Source: Gammaproteobacteria bacterium
GTDB taxonomy: Bacteria; Pseudomonadota; Gammaproteobacteria; Pseudomonadales; Azotimanducaceae
Assembly (NCBI GenBank): GCA_028818795.1
Contig: JAPPND010000244.1
Location: 1-64,000, forward strand
Direction of reading: 5' to 3'
Length of the DNA: 64,000 nt
Part shown: one piece after another, positions 17,107-25,338 of the stretch
How the letters are laid out: every line of letters begins with the position of its first letter
How positions within the stretch are numbered: the first letter of the stretch is position 1
The notes under the pieces: generated by a model
Databases searched by the model: none
What the model was told of the DNA's origin: nothing
What the model saw: the letters and a program-made list of their open reading frames with translations, nothing else
Made by a program: the position numbers and the translations under genes

Positions 17107-19130
17107 CGGACGTCGTAGCCCCCAAGTCTACGCTGCGCGACCGCGAGGCCGAACTCGACCGGCGCGCGAGCCTCATCGACACGGACACGGACTTAAGCTT
17201 CGGCGAGACGCTGGAGGTTGCGGCGCGCGGGATGTTCCTTGCCCGCCACTTCGCGGGCCGTTTCCTCCTCAAGCTCACGCTGATGTTCTTCGCCATCGCC
17301 GTGCCGTTGGTCATGCTCCCGTGGCCGATCAAGATGATCATCGATCACGTCGTGCTCGGCACACCCATCGAGGAAGCGACCGGCTATCCGCCCATCTGGC
17401 GTCCGTTCCTGGATGCGCTGGCCGGGTCCGGACCGCTCGAAGTGCTGCTGGCGGTCATGGCCGTTCTCGCGCTGTTCGTCCTCTTGATCGGTGGCTATTC
17501 CCAGGGCGACAACGCCCGGGACGAGACGGAGGGGAACCTGGAGGAGGGCCACGACACGGCCACCAAGGTCGAGAACAGCCTGCACGGCGCGCACAGCTAC
17601 GTCGGGGGGATCTACGGCTACATCGACTTCAAGATCAACACGCGGCTCACCCAATCGGTGAACCACTACTTCCGGGCCCGGTTGTTCGAGCGGATCAAGG
17701 CCTTGCCGATGACGACCCTGGAGGAGCAGCGCATCGGCGACAGCGTCTACCGCGTCATGTACGACGCGCCGGCCATCAACCAGGGTTTCTACGGCACCTG
17801 GTATGCCATCGTCATGGCGATGGCCGTCATGTTCATGGCCATCGGCACGTTCATGAGCGCCTACCCCGACTCGCCGGGCTTCATCCTGCTCCTCGCCTGC
17901 GTGTTCCCGTGCATCTTTTTGCTCTCCGTGGGCTTCTCGCGCATGGCGCGACGCCGTGCCCAGTCGTCCCGGGCGGCGGGTGCCATCACCACGAGCACCA
18001 TCGAGGAGGGCATGGACAACATCCTCGCGGTGCAGAGCCTGGGGGGCAACCGCAAGGAGAAGGAGCGGTTCGGCGACGATAGCGACGAGTCGTTCAAGCG
18101 CTACCGCGGCTACGTCTGGGTGGGCATCACGGTGGGTCAACTGGTCGAGATCGGCTACTACATGATCGTCATGGGCTCGGTCGTGTACGCCTCCACGCAG
18201 GTGATCAACGGCGTCATGTCGCCGGGCGACTACGGGGCGCTGTTGTTCTACTTCAAGTGGATCCGGGGGCCGGCGCGAAGCATGGGTTTGACGTGGGTGC
18301 ATCTGCAGTACCACGCGGCGGGCATGCGACGCGTGTTCGCCATCATCGACATGCCCGGCGAGGAGGATCTGGGCAGCACCGCGCTGCCCCGAATCGAGCG
18401 CGGCGTCGAGTTCCGCGACGTGGGCTTCGTCTATCCCGATGGCCGCCGGGCGCTTGCGGGAATCAACCTCGATGCGTCCATCGGCCAGATCCTCGCCATC
18501 GCGGGACCCACGGGCGCCGGCAAAACAACCCTCGCGAGCCTTATCCCCCGCTACCGCATCGCTGCCGAAGGCGAGGTGCTGATCGACGGCGTCAATGCCA
18601 ACGACGCGACGCTCGAGAGCCTGCGCGGGCAGGTGACCTACGTGTTCCAGGAGACCCAGCTGTTCTCGGACTCCATCGCCGACAACATCCGTTTCGGCAA
18701 ACCGGACGCCAGCGCCGAAGAGGTCGAACGCGTCGCCCGCATCGCCGGCGCACACGATTTCATCGCCGCCCTGCCCGAAGGCTACGACACTAGGCTCGGC
18801 ACCAGCATGAGCAAGCTCTCGGTCGGCCAGAAACAGCGCCTTGCGATCGCCCGGGGTCTCCTGCGCGATTCGCGCATCCTGATCCTCGACGAACCGACTT
18901 CGGCCCTCGATCCGGAAACCGAGGAATACCTCGTGCAGTCGCTACAGGAGGCGGCCCGGGACCGGTTGGTGATCATCATCGCGCACCGCCTGTCCACCAT
19001 CGCCTGCGCGGACAAGGTGGTGTTCCTCGAGGACGGTAGACTGCGCGAGTCCGGTAGCCATGAAGAGCTGATGGCGTTGCCGGACGGTCACTACCGTCGC
19101 TTCGTCGAGTTGCAGACCGTCGCGGCGTAG
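17103..19130 (+). CDS. ABC exporter, second half of the pair
   Basis: 675 residues from GTG 17103, coupled to the previous gene. The membrane domain is followed by a nucleotide-binding domain with Walker A GPTGAGKTT, signature LSVGQKQRLAIARG, Walker B ILILDEPTSALD and H-loop IIAHRLST. About 90 residues between the first two membrane helices (roughly residues 135-185) are hydrophilic and acidic (DETEGNLEEGHD), longer than in typical MsbA. Both halves retain the Walker B Glu, so both sites may be catalytic. The substrate is not evident; a CmcJ-type oxidoreductase lies immediately downstream. Confidence 0.9.
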   Translation: MTDVVAPKSTLRDREAELDRRASLIDTDTDLSFGETLEVAARGMFLARHFAGRFLLKLTLMFFAIAVPLVMLPWPIKMIIDHVVLGTPIEEATGYPPIWRPFLDALAGSGPLEVLLAVMAVLALFVLLIGGYSQGDNARDETEGNLEEGHDTATKVENSLHGAHSYVGGIYGYIDFKINTRLTQSVNHYFRARLFERIKALPMTTLEEQRIGDSVYRVMYDAPAINQGFYGTWYAIVMAMAVMFMAIGTFMSAYPDSPGFILLLACVFPCIFLLSVGFSRMARRRAQSSRAAGAITTSTIEEGMDNILAVQSLGGNRKEKERFGDDSDESFKRYRGYVWVGITVGQLVEIGYYMIVMGSVVYASTQVINGVMSPGDYGALLFYFKWIRGPARSMGLTWVHLQYHAAGMRRVFAIIDMPGEEDLGSTALPRIERGVEFRDVGFVYPDGRRALAGINLDASIGQILAIAGPTGAGKTTLASLIPRYRIAAEGEVLIDGVNANDATLESLRGQVTYVFQETQLFSDSIADNIRFGKPDASAEEVERVARIAGAHDFIAALPEGYDTRLGTSMSKLSVGQKQRLAIARGLLRDSRILILDEPTSALDPETEEYLVQSLQEAARDRLVIIIAHRLSTIACADKVVFLEDGRLRESGSHEELMALPDGHYRRFVELQTVAA

Positions 19131-19152
19131 CGGCGCTTCAGTAGAGATTTCT

Positions 19153-20004
19153 ATGGTGGATTATGTAGGGAACCTGAACTTCGTCAATCCCGTCGGCCAG
19201 AACGAAGGTACCGACGAACAACGAACGGCATTCGTCGCCGCGCGGCTTCGCAGATCCACCCTCATTCACGATGCGCGGGCTAGTGTGGGCTTGATGGAAG
19301 AACCCGTCGATTCCACCCGCCTGCTGGCGGACGGTGCGGGATTTCTGCTGGTCCACGCCCCGTCGGCGGTTGGCGACTGGACCGACATCGAGGAAGTGGC
19401 AGACGTCTACTACGAAGAGGCTCGGATCATGTTGCAGAAACTCCTTCTCTCGGCCGAGGTCACGCCCACCCGCAGCCACACCTATCGCAACGAGCAGATC
19501 AAGGAACACTATTGGGAGAACGGCGTTCAGTACGGTCCGTGCGCGGCCGGGGTTCACAACGACTACGCGGACTTCGTCTCCGATGACGGCACGGTGGTTG
19601 AGAAGTTCACCGAGATCCAGGGGATGACCACGGACCGACGCGTGTTGGGGATCAACATCTGGCGTTCGGTGTCACCGGAACCCTTGGCGCGTTTCCCGCT
19701 GGCGGTGTGCGACCGCACCTCCATCGATCGCGATGATCTTGAGTACGATCTCAATCCCAACGCCAAGCCGAGACCCTTCAACGCGCACTACTGCAAGCCC
19801 AATGACGGACAGCGGTGGAGCTACTACTCGTCCATGACCTGCGACGAGGCACTGGTGTTCACGACCTACGACTCGCATCCCGCGGATGGCGAGATCTTCT
19901 GCCCGACGCTCCATACGGCGGTGCCTATGGCGGGATCGGAGGGTTTGCAGGAACGCCAAAGCGTCGAGGTTCGTTTCTTCCCGAACCTACCCCTGCCGGC
20001 GTGA
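19153..20004 (+). CDS. CmcJ/NvfI-type oxidoreductase
   Basis: 283 residues fitting the CmcJ/NvfI (also AsaB, gibberellin-desaturase-like) family: TRSHTYRNEQIKEHYW, then AGVHNDYADFVS with a His-x-Asp, then INIWRS, PFPLAVCDRTS-like text, and a C-terminal HPADGEIFCPTLHTAVP plus RQSVEVRFF containing His and Arg. Fungal and bacterial relatives modify secondary metabolites, with a jelly-roll fold related to Fe(II)/2-oxoglutarate oxygenases. It starts 22 bases after the exporter pair, so it could act on the exported compound; that link is inference. No signal peptide. Confidence 0.75.
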   Translation: MVDYVGNLNFVNPVGQNEGTDEQRTAFVAARLRRSTLIHDARASVGLMEEPVDSTRLLADGAGFLLVHAPSAVGDWTDIEEVADVYYEEARIMLQKLLLSAEVTPTRSHTYRNEQIKEHYWENGVQYGPCAAGVHNDYADFVSDDGTVVEKFTEIQGMTTDRRVLGINIWRSVSPEPLARFPLAVCDRTSIDRDDLEYDLNPNAKPRPFNAHYCKPNDGQRWSYYSSMTCDEALVFTTYDSHPADGEIFCPTLHTAVPMAGSEGLQERQSVEVRFFPNLPLPA

Positions 20005-20067
20005 TCGATCGGCGAATGTAGCGCCCCGCGTACGCCCGCGACGACCCGCTGGAGAAGCGGCGGTAGC

Positions 20068-20255
20068 TGACGCCAGCGCGTTCCGCCATCGGCCAGCTGT
20101 TCCAGTGGGCTGGCAAGGAGGTCATTCGGACGACGCCCCGAGAGGCACGGGCATGGGCGATTATCGACGCTACGATATTCGCGATAGCACTGTTGCTGCG
20201 GTGGTGGCGTGGCGCCGACCTCGTGCGAGACGCGACGGAGAGGAAACCAAGATGA
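20068..20255 (+). other. open frame with one hydrophobic segment, start lost
   Basis: The frame between a TAG near 20065 and TGA 20253 reads LFQWAGKEVIRTTPREARAW, then AIIDATIFAIALLLRWWRGADLV, which looks like real protein with a membrane-like helix. It has no ATG, and its end overlaps the ATG of the RES fragment (ATGA). Probably the remnant of a gene cotranscribed with the RES gene; family unknown. Confidence 0.35.
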
Positions 20256-20473
20256 GTGAGGAGTTGCCGCGGAACCGGGAGTTCGCGAGCTGGCAGAGCT
20301 ACTGGGCGTACTCGAAGACAGTTCGACATGAGCGGCGGTACGTATGGCCGAGTGCGGTACAGGACTTCTAGAGGCGGTCCGACAGACGGCGAAGAAGAGG
20401 GAGTTGCCGATACCGAAGGACACGCTGTTCTACCGAGCTCAAGTAGGGTGGAAGCGCGACGTGGAGGAAAGGG
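20252..20473 (+). pseudogene. RES-domain protein, 5' fragment
   Basis: From ATG 20252 the protein reads FASWQSYWAYSKTVRHERRY, then WPSAVQDF and stop at 20369. Supplying one C after GACTTC restores FLEAVRQTAKKRELPIPKDT followed by LFYRAQVG, a strong match to the start of RES-domain proteins (xxxFLxAVxxTxxxRxxxLxxGxxLWRAQxG). RES proteins are NAD-degrading toxins or related enzymes. The gene stops being RES-like at about 20470, where transposase sequence begins. It is thus both frameshifted and truncated by the mobile-element remnant. Confidence 0.6.
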
Positions 20474-20642
20474 GAACATCCGTTCGGCACCATCAAGCAG
20501 TGGATGGGTCAGGGCGCCTTCCTGACGAGACGTCTCGGGGAACGTGCGCGGGGAGTTCAGCCTGACGGCGCTGGCCTACAACTTCTGGCGGGCGATCAAT
20601 CTGGTGGGGGTCAACGCCCTGGTTGCCGCCGCAAGTGCCTGA
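20474..20642 (+). mobile_element. transposase C-terminal remnant
   Basis: The sequence reads EHPFGTIKQWMGQGAFLTRR and, after a one-base shift near 20530, NVRGEFSLTALAYNFWRAIN followed by LVGVNALVAA and stop at 20640-20642. This matches the C-terminal end of DDE transposases of the IS1182/IS4 type (HPFGTIKxWMxxxxFLxxxLxxVRxEFSLTALAYNxxRxxN). Only the last 55 residues remain, without inverted repeats, so the element is dead. It abuts the RES fragment, marking the truncation point. Confidence 0.7.
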
Positions 20643-20928
20643 GCGGTGTATGTGCCTCGTTTTCGACCTTCAAGTCGCCGTCAGGAGGCGCTGAGACGCC
20701 CTCGAGCAGGTCGGAGCGCGGAACGCGAGGGGCGTAGCACCCGAACTTCAATAGCCTCTATGGCGCTCGGTAGCACCCGTCAACGCCGTTCCGCCCGCTA
20801 TGGTCGCGAACCGTTCGCGCGGCGGGAGTTTTCACACTGTCTGGTCCGTTTTCCATGCCTTCGGAGGCGTTCGGCAGTCTGACCAATAGGCTTCCCGACG
20901 GTTCGAGGCGCGCGGACCGCGAGTTCCG
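20643..20928. other. intergenic stretch, nothing recognised
   Basis: No convincing gene, structured RNA or repeat was seen between the transposase remnant and the end of the endonuclease pseudogene. Confidence 0.4.
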
Positions 20929-21758
20929 TCATTGCCCTTGGTTTCGGCTCGCGTCGGATCCGGAGCAACCCAGATCCCCGTGGAGGTTCCCCGGCCCGTT
21001 CTCGAGCCGTCGCTGATCCTCGGGGTCCAGCGCATGGAAGAAGTCGAGCCCGGCGCGGCGCTCCACCTCGCTCACGCTCACCTTCCTGTCCGCGTCGCAG
21101 TGGGAGGCGTTTCTCGGCGTGTCCTGGCCGAACGCGAACGCCGCCACGCGGATGCCGCCGCCGTCGTCGGTCGCGACGATCTTCCAGTAGCCGCTGGGCA
21201 CGACATGCGCCTCGTCGGCCCCGGCAGCAGACCCATGCTGCGCTCGTACAACGGTCCCGTCATGACGTGCACCCCCGCGTCGCCCCGCATTCTCGCGAGC
21301 CTGCGCACCGCATCCTCCAGCCGCCTCCACGCGCCCTGGTTGAGCGCGCTCCGGTGCGGGGTGATGTTCGACAGGTAGTTCGTGGTCTCCCACGCGTTGG
21401 TGCCCGTGAAGCTGGCGAGCGGCGTCTGGTGGCCGCGGTCCGTCCCCAGCTCCGCGTTGGCGTCGCGGTAGTCGTCCGGCTCAAGGGTCTCGGCGCCGGC
21501 CAGCGCTAGGTCCGTTCCTCCAGCGGCGCTGCGCCGTCGGCCCGATCGAGTCCGCCGTCACCCGGTACCCCACCCAGTCCGCGAATTTCGTGTGTCGTTG
21601 GAACTGAGCACGTAGATCTCGCGGACCACCACGTCGTTGGTCCGCGGCGCGCTCGCCGGACAGCCGTACGGGCAAAGGGACGAGTACAGTTCCCCCGCCC
21701 ACGCGGCTGTCGCCAGCACCCAGAACCCCGCCGCTAGTGTCGTCCTGACAGTACCCAT
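20929..21758 (-). pseudogene. secreted DNA/RNA non-specific endonuclease (NUC family), multiply frameshifted
   Basis: From ATG 21758 a signal peptide (MGTVRTTLAAGFWVLATAAWA) leads into a NUC-type endonuclease. Reading across three frameshifts gives KFADWVGYRVTADSIGPTAQ, then LEPDDYRDANAELGTDRGHQ and TPLASFTGTNAWETTNYLSN, then NQGAWRRLEDAVRRLARMRG, then HVVPSGYWKIVATDDGG. The DRGHxxP catalytic motif and the metal-binding Asn (NQGAWRRLE) are present. Shifts fall near 21590 (AAATTC), 21512 (after RWRN) and 21228 (a G run after LLPG). Family members are periplasmic or secreted nucleases that degrade DNA and RNA. Pseudogene unless the shifts are errors. Confidence 0.72.
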
Positions 21759-22110
21759 AACTCCTCCGACCAAACCGGCACCAGTATCGCAGATCGTGCG
21801 CCAAGCCAAACCATCCGGCACGGCGCCGACAGTCGTGCGGTTCGCCTTGTTGTTCGCTTCCATGGGTCCGCACGGACAGCATCACCGTTCAATCCGAACG
21901 GGGTCCGGATAGCCTCCGTTATCCACCCGTTTGGGGTGCGGTCTGGGCTCGTATTTGACACGCGCACTCGCCAAACGCTCCACCGGGCCGTCAACACCGG
22001 ATTGCCCTCCCATCGCGAAAGGTCCATCGTTGGTATGGTTGCATGTTCGACCGTGATCGTGCAGCGTCTGTGCTGCTGTATGACGAGACTGACGTTCGTA
22101 CTTTCTGTCC
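21759..22110. other. intergenic stretch between divergent genes
   Basis: It holds the upstream regions of the endonuclease pseudogene (minus) and the small exported protein (plus). I see no gene in it. Confidence 0.4.
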
Positions 22111-22494
22111 GTGACCCGCCAGCCCCGAACATCCCGCTTCACCCGCTTCCCGGTCGCACTACGTGCGGCAACCCTCGCTCTCGTAGCCCTCCTGACCATT
22201 AGTGCTTACGCACAGGAAGATCAACTGCCTGCCAACTCCCAGGTCGTTGAGACTCAAGGCGAGATCGAGGAGGTCGTCGTCATCGGCCCGGGTAGTCTCT
22301 GGGCTCGGTTCTGGGATTGGGCCACTGAACCCCACACTCTTGCCATAGCCGTTACGGTCAACTTCACCTTTACCTTGACCCTCTCCGTGGCTCTCACCTG
22401 GTGCTGCCGAAAGGGGGCACGCGATTCGCACCAACGACCTGACCTCTCACAAGCCCACCCGCGTGACGGCGTGCGTGTCTGCACCACGGCCTAA
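22111..22494 (+). CDS. small exported membrane protein
   Basis: 127 codons from GTG 22111. A signal peptide (ALRAATLALVALLTISAYA|QE) is followed by a short acidic stretch with EIEEVVVIG, which resembles the plug entry of TonB receptors, then a Trp-rich segment and one hydrophobic helix (IAVTVNFTFTLTLSVALTW). The last 30 residues are polar. No family recognised. It could be a small inner-membrane protein; the resemblance to a TonB box is probably superficial. Real coding character is likely but unproven. Confidence 0.45.
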   Translation: MTRQPRTSRFTRFPVALRAATLALVALLTISAYAQEDQLPANSQVVETQGEIEEVVVIGPGSLWARFWDWATEPHTLAIAVTVNFTFTLTLSVALTWCCRKGARDSHQRPDLSQAHPRDGVRVCTTA

Positions 22495-22914
22495 TTCGCG
22501 GAAGCTTACGGTACCCGTGCGTTACGACCTCAAATCAAGCTCCCGGCGTGCCCTTGCCAGCGCAGTTCTCGCTCAATGGCCGCTTCGGGAACTGTCTCAC
22601 ACTACATTGTGCGACCTGTCTCGCTTCGAGCCACGCGCCAAATGAGGCTCCAAAAGTCCGCGTGAGAGAACAGACCACCCGATGAGACGGACCACATGAC
22701 CGAACACCCCGACCCGTTACCCATAAAGGACCACCTCGACAACACCGTTGCCCACTACGTCCCCACTGACAGCTGACCCGTATCTGCCGAGCGGGAGCCC
22801 CCTTTATACCGCCTGCGCCATCCGGGCCGCCCCTCCGCTTCGATTCTGCCGATTCTGCCCGCACCGGCTTCTCGACGTGACAGCCTGCCACTCTTTTGCT
22901 ACGTTGCCGAGACG
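22495..22914. other. 420-base stretch, nothing recognised
   Basis: No gene, repeat or RNA is evident. The last 100 bases presumably hold the promoter of the TIR gene. Confidence 0.4.
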
Positions 22915-23325
22915 ATGAAAGTCTTCCTGAGCTACGCCCATGCCGACGCCGCCCTCGCGGAGCGCGTCTGTGAGGCGCTTGCGGACAGCGGTCTCGAAGT
23001 GACCGATCCCGACCGCGACCATCTGCCCGGCGACAACTGGGCCGGCGAGGTGGCGCGCGCCTTGGAGGAGTCCGAGGCCATGGTCGTCCTTCTCACGCCG
23101 GCGGCGGTCAGTTCACCGGACGTGAAGCGCAACATCGAATTCGCCCTTGGGGCGAAGAACTACAGCAACCGACTGATTCCCGTCGTCGTCGGGAACCTCG
23201 ACCGCTTTCCCGCCGCCGAGCTACCGTGGATCGTGCGGCGCATGCCGTGGTTCGAGCTGAACGACTCCGAGACGGAGCCTCCGAAAGTCGAGCCGATCGC
23301 GGAGGCGATCCTTAGTCACGCCTGA
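22915..23325 (+). CDS. TIR-domain protein (stand-alone)
   Basis: 136 residues forming a single TIR domain: KVFLSYAHADAALAERVCEA (strand A/helix A), a BB-loop region with DHLPGDNWAGEVARALEESE, MVVLLTPAAVSS, then the RNIEFALGAK helix carrying the presumed catalytic Glu, and LIPVVVG. Bacterial TIR domains often hydrolyse NAD+ on activation by a sensor. This one has no attached sensor domain, and another TIR gene follows 18 bases downstream. Cytoplasmic. The ATG start at 22915 follows GAGACG, a weak ribosome binding site. Confidence 0.85.
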   Translation: MKVFLSYAHADAALAERVCEALADSGLEVTDPDRDHLPGDNWAGEVARALEESEAMVVLLTPAAVSSPDVKRNIEFALGAKNYSNRLIPVVVGNLDRFPAAELPWIVRRMPWFELNDSETEPPKVEPIAEAILSHA

Positions 23326-23343
23326 CAGTCGCCCCGAGCGCCG

Positions 23344-23590
23344 GTGCCGGTTCCCGACGAAGTCTTCCTGTCGCACTCGAGCGCCGACCGGGCGTTCACG
23401 GCCAGACTCGCCCGAGTGCTCCGCGAACACGGCGTCCCGGTGTGGTACAGCGACACCAACATCCGAGGCGCGCAGCAATGGCACGACGAGATCGGAGCTG
23501 CTTTGCGGCGTTGCGACTGGCTGATCGTGGTACTCACTCCCGAGAGGATCTGCGAGAGACGCTTGGGCGACGTTCGAAACGCGCTGGCGT
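23344..23590 (+). pseudogene. second TIR domain, truncated at a deletion junction
   Basis: From GTG 23344 the sequence is a clear TIR start: DEVFLSHSSADRAFTARLAR, then VPVWYSDTNIRGAQQWHDEI and DWLIVVLTPERICE. Homology stops at about residue 75, before the helix that carries the catalytic Glu. The frame then runs into unrelated residues, while another frame continues as a phospholipase-D-type protein. The C-terminal half of the TIR gene and the N-terminal half of the PLD gene are therefore missing. The join lies at about 23565-23590. Confidence 0.7.
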
Positions 23591-24656
23591 GCGGGTGGGG
23601 TTCGCGGACGGTGTGTTCCACACCAAGCTCTACCTGTTTGAGAGCGGCACCCAGGCAGTGGCGTGGGTCGGGTCGGCAAACGCTACGGGCGCCGGCCTGA
23701 GGGGGCACAACGAAGAGGTGCTGGTCCGCATTGCGCCAGCCCCGGAGTCGGTGAAGATGTACGCGGAGTCGGCATGGGACCGCGGCATGGATCTCGATCA
23801 GCGCCGACAACGCGTGAACTCGGTTCCGGCCTTTTTCAGAACCGGGACCCTCTATTACCCCCCGTACGGTGTGCTCCAGAAAACGCACAACCCTTTCCGC
23901 AGGTTCGTCGAGGCTTTGCCCGCGTTGGAGAGGCGCAAGATATCGGCGTTCCATTCAGAGTTCGCGGAGGACGAGGCGGGGATCGGCGCGTTCAACCTGG
24001 ACCGGGTGTTCGAGCGTGGCCAATCGGACGAGCCGGTCGTGGAGGCGGCGGCCCCGCAGGTGCGTTTCCGAGACTACGCCGTGGAGACGTGTTACGGCTA
24101 CTGGGTACCAGAGAGCTTGGTGGATGAGGTGGAGGATCGATTGAGGGCCGCGTCGGCGGATAGGCGAGCCGCGCTTACGCGTTGGCGGGACTGGATGTCG
24201 GAGAACGAAGAGGCCGTGGCGGAGGCGTACAGGACGTATCTTGCCGACGCGCGCACGATGCTGGAGCGGGAAGGTGTGGATTGGACGAAATACGCGTCGG
24301 CGGCCTTATTTGAGGGGACGGAAGAGATTGAGCGGCGCCTGGCGACGTTGGTGGCGGACCTTGGAGACGACGGGAGGCTCCAGCGACACAGCCTCGCGTT
24401 CGTGGCAGCGGAAGTACCGGAGATTTGGGAGGATGCCCGTGCTACGGCAGACTTCGAGCGCAGCTTCTATGACGCCTTGGCCATCGCGTCGAGTGGGCGC
24501 CGGTGGCCGAGGGCCGCGAGGCTGATCCTCGATGCACTGGGGTTGGGCAGCGCTAGCGCTGCACAGATCGAGAATGCGCTGCAGGTGTGCGTTCGAGACG
24601 AGTATTGGTACGAAGAGAACTTCGTGGGCCCGGACGATGATGGCCGCGACAGCTGA
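23588..24656 (+). pseudogene. phospholipase-D-fold nuclease, N-terminally truncated
   Basis: The frame from GTG 23588 reads VRVGFADGVFHTKLYLFESG, then AWVGSANATGAGLRGHNEEV. This is an H-x-K...GSAN-x-T (HKD-type) motif as in PLD-family nucleases and effector domains of restriction or helicase systems. It is followed by about 300 residues of mostly helical, Glu/Arg-rich sequence ending YWYEENFVGPDDDGRDS. Only one HKD motif remains near the start, consistent with loss of the N-terminus at the junction with the TIR gene. An open frame extends upstream to 23442, but that part is the TIR gene read out of frame. Confidence 0.68.
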
Positions 24657-24756
24657 CGGCTGGTTGGCCGGGGAGTGTGCGATGGCAGAGCCGGCGACCC
24701 GACCCTCCGCGAAAGCTCCGTGGCGCCTATCCGGATCCGCCGGACTGGCGGTACTA

Positions 24757-25010
24757 GGGGACATCGGAGAGGTTCGGCAACTGTCCCCGAGCCAGTTGGT
24801 CGTATGCCTGTAGGACGTATCGCTGGGTGCGATACTCGCCGAAGGCGTCGATTTCGCTTTTCTTGAGAGTCGGAAACGAAGTCCCGGATCGGGGGTGTCC
24901 AGCATCCATTCCAGTTCGTCGCGACGAAGGTCGTACATGTGCGCCTGGGTTGCGTCGAGTTCGCATTGCAGGCGGCGCCGACGCGCATCGTTCCAAGGGA
25001 ACGGTGGGCC
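24757..25010 (-). pseudogene. C-terminal remnant of a class I DNA methylase (Eco57I/PglX type)
   Basis: The minus strand reads MYDLRRDELEWMLDTPDP and, after a one-base shift near 24890, SFPTLKKSEIDAFGEYRTQR followed by YVLQAYDQLARGQLPNL and stop. This is the conserved tail of large type IIG/BREX-like adenine methylases (LYGLxRDELxYILDxxxxx...TFxxLKxxEIxxFGEYRTxRLVLxAWD). The catalytic domain is absent. Another broken defence gene in the cluster. Confidence 0.55.
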
Positions 25011-25338
25011 GTTTTGCCCGAGGTCTTCGGCGAATGCCCGGAGATCAATCGCCGTTTATGTAAGCTCGAGGGCACGGGGAAGGACGAGTTCAGCCTAAGC
25101 CAAGACGTCGGCGTAACCCCTGACGACTTCGAGGTAACTCTCCGGTGGAAGGACGGGCAACTGCTTTACGATGAACAAACGCCACGGTCGCAGGCTCGCT
25201 TTTTGGCGTCTGTTCGGGGACGACCTTGTCTTGTCCCGCCGAACCATCGGCGTTGGCCGAAGTACCGTAGGGGACGGTGTTGTCCCGTCACGCCCTTTGG
25301 GCGTGATGTGGCGGCCGCCACGGCGTTTCTTCCAAGTC
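25011..25338. other. intergenic stretch with a REP-like element at its right end
   Basis: No identifiable gene. A plus-strand frame around 25080-25190 (GKDEFSLSQDVGVTPDDFEV) has protein-like composition but no family. The composite palindrome at 25266-25311 is described separately. Confidence 0.4.
25266..25311. repeat. REP-like composite palindrome, copy 1
   Basis: Two adjacent palindromes: GTAGGGGACGGTGTTGTCCC plus GTC, then CACGCCCTTTGGGCGTGATG. The first can fold as GGGACGG/CCGTCCC-type stems; the second has an 8-bp CACGCCC/GGGCGTG stem. The same layout occurs at 26501-26547 and 35543-35575. Confidence 0.65.

Noticed and set aside
17193-18755. Long minus-strand open frame opposite the second ABC gene
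   Set aside because: It is a GC-rich antisense shadow with His/Asp/Arg-biased composition and no family motif, wholly inside a well-supported gene.
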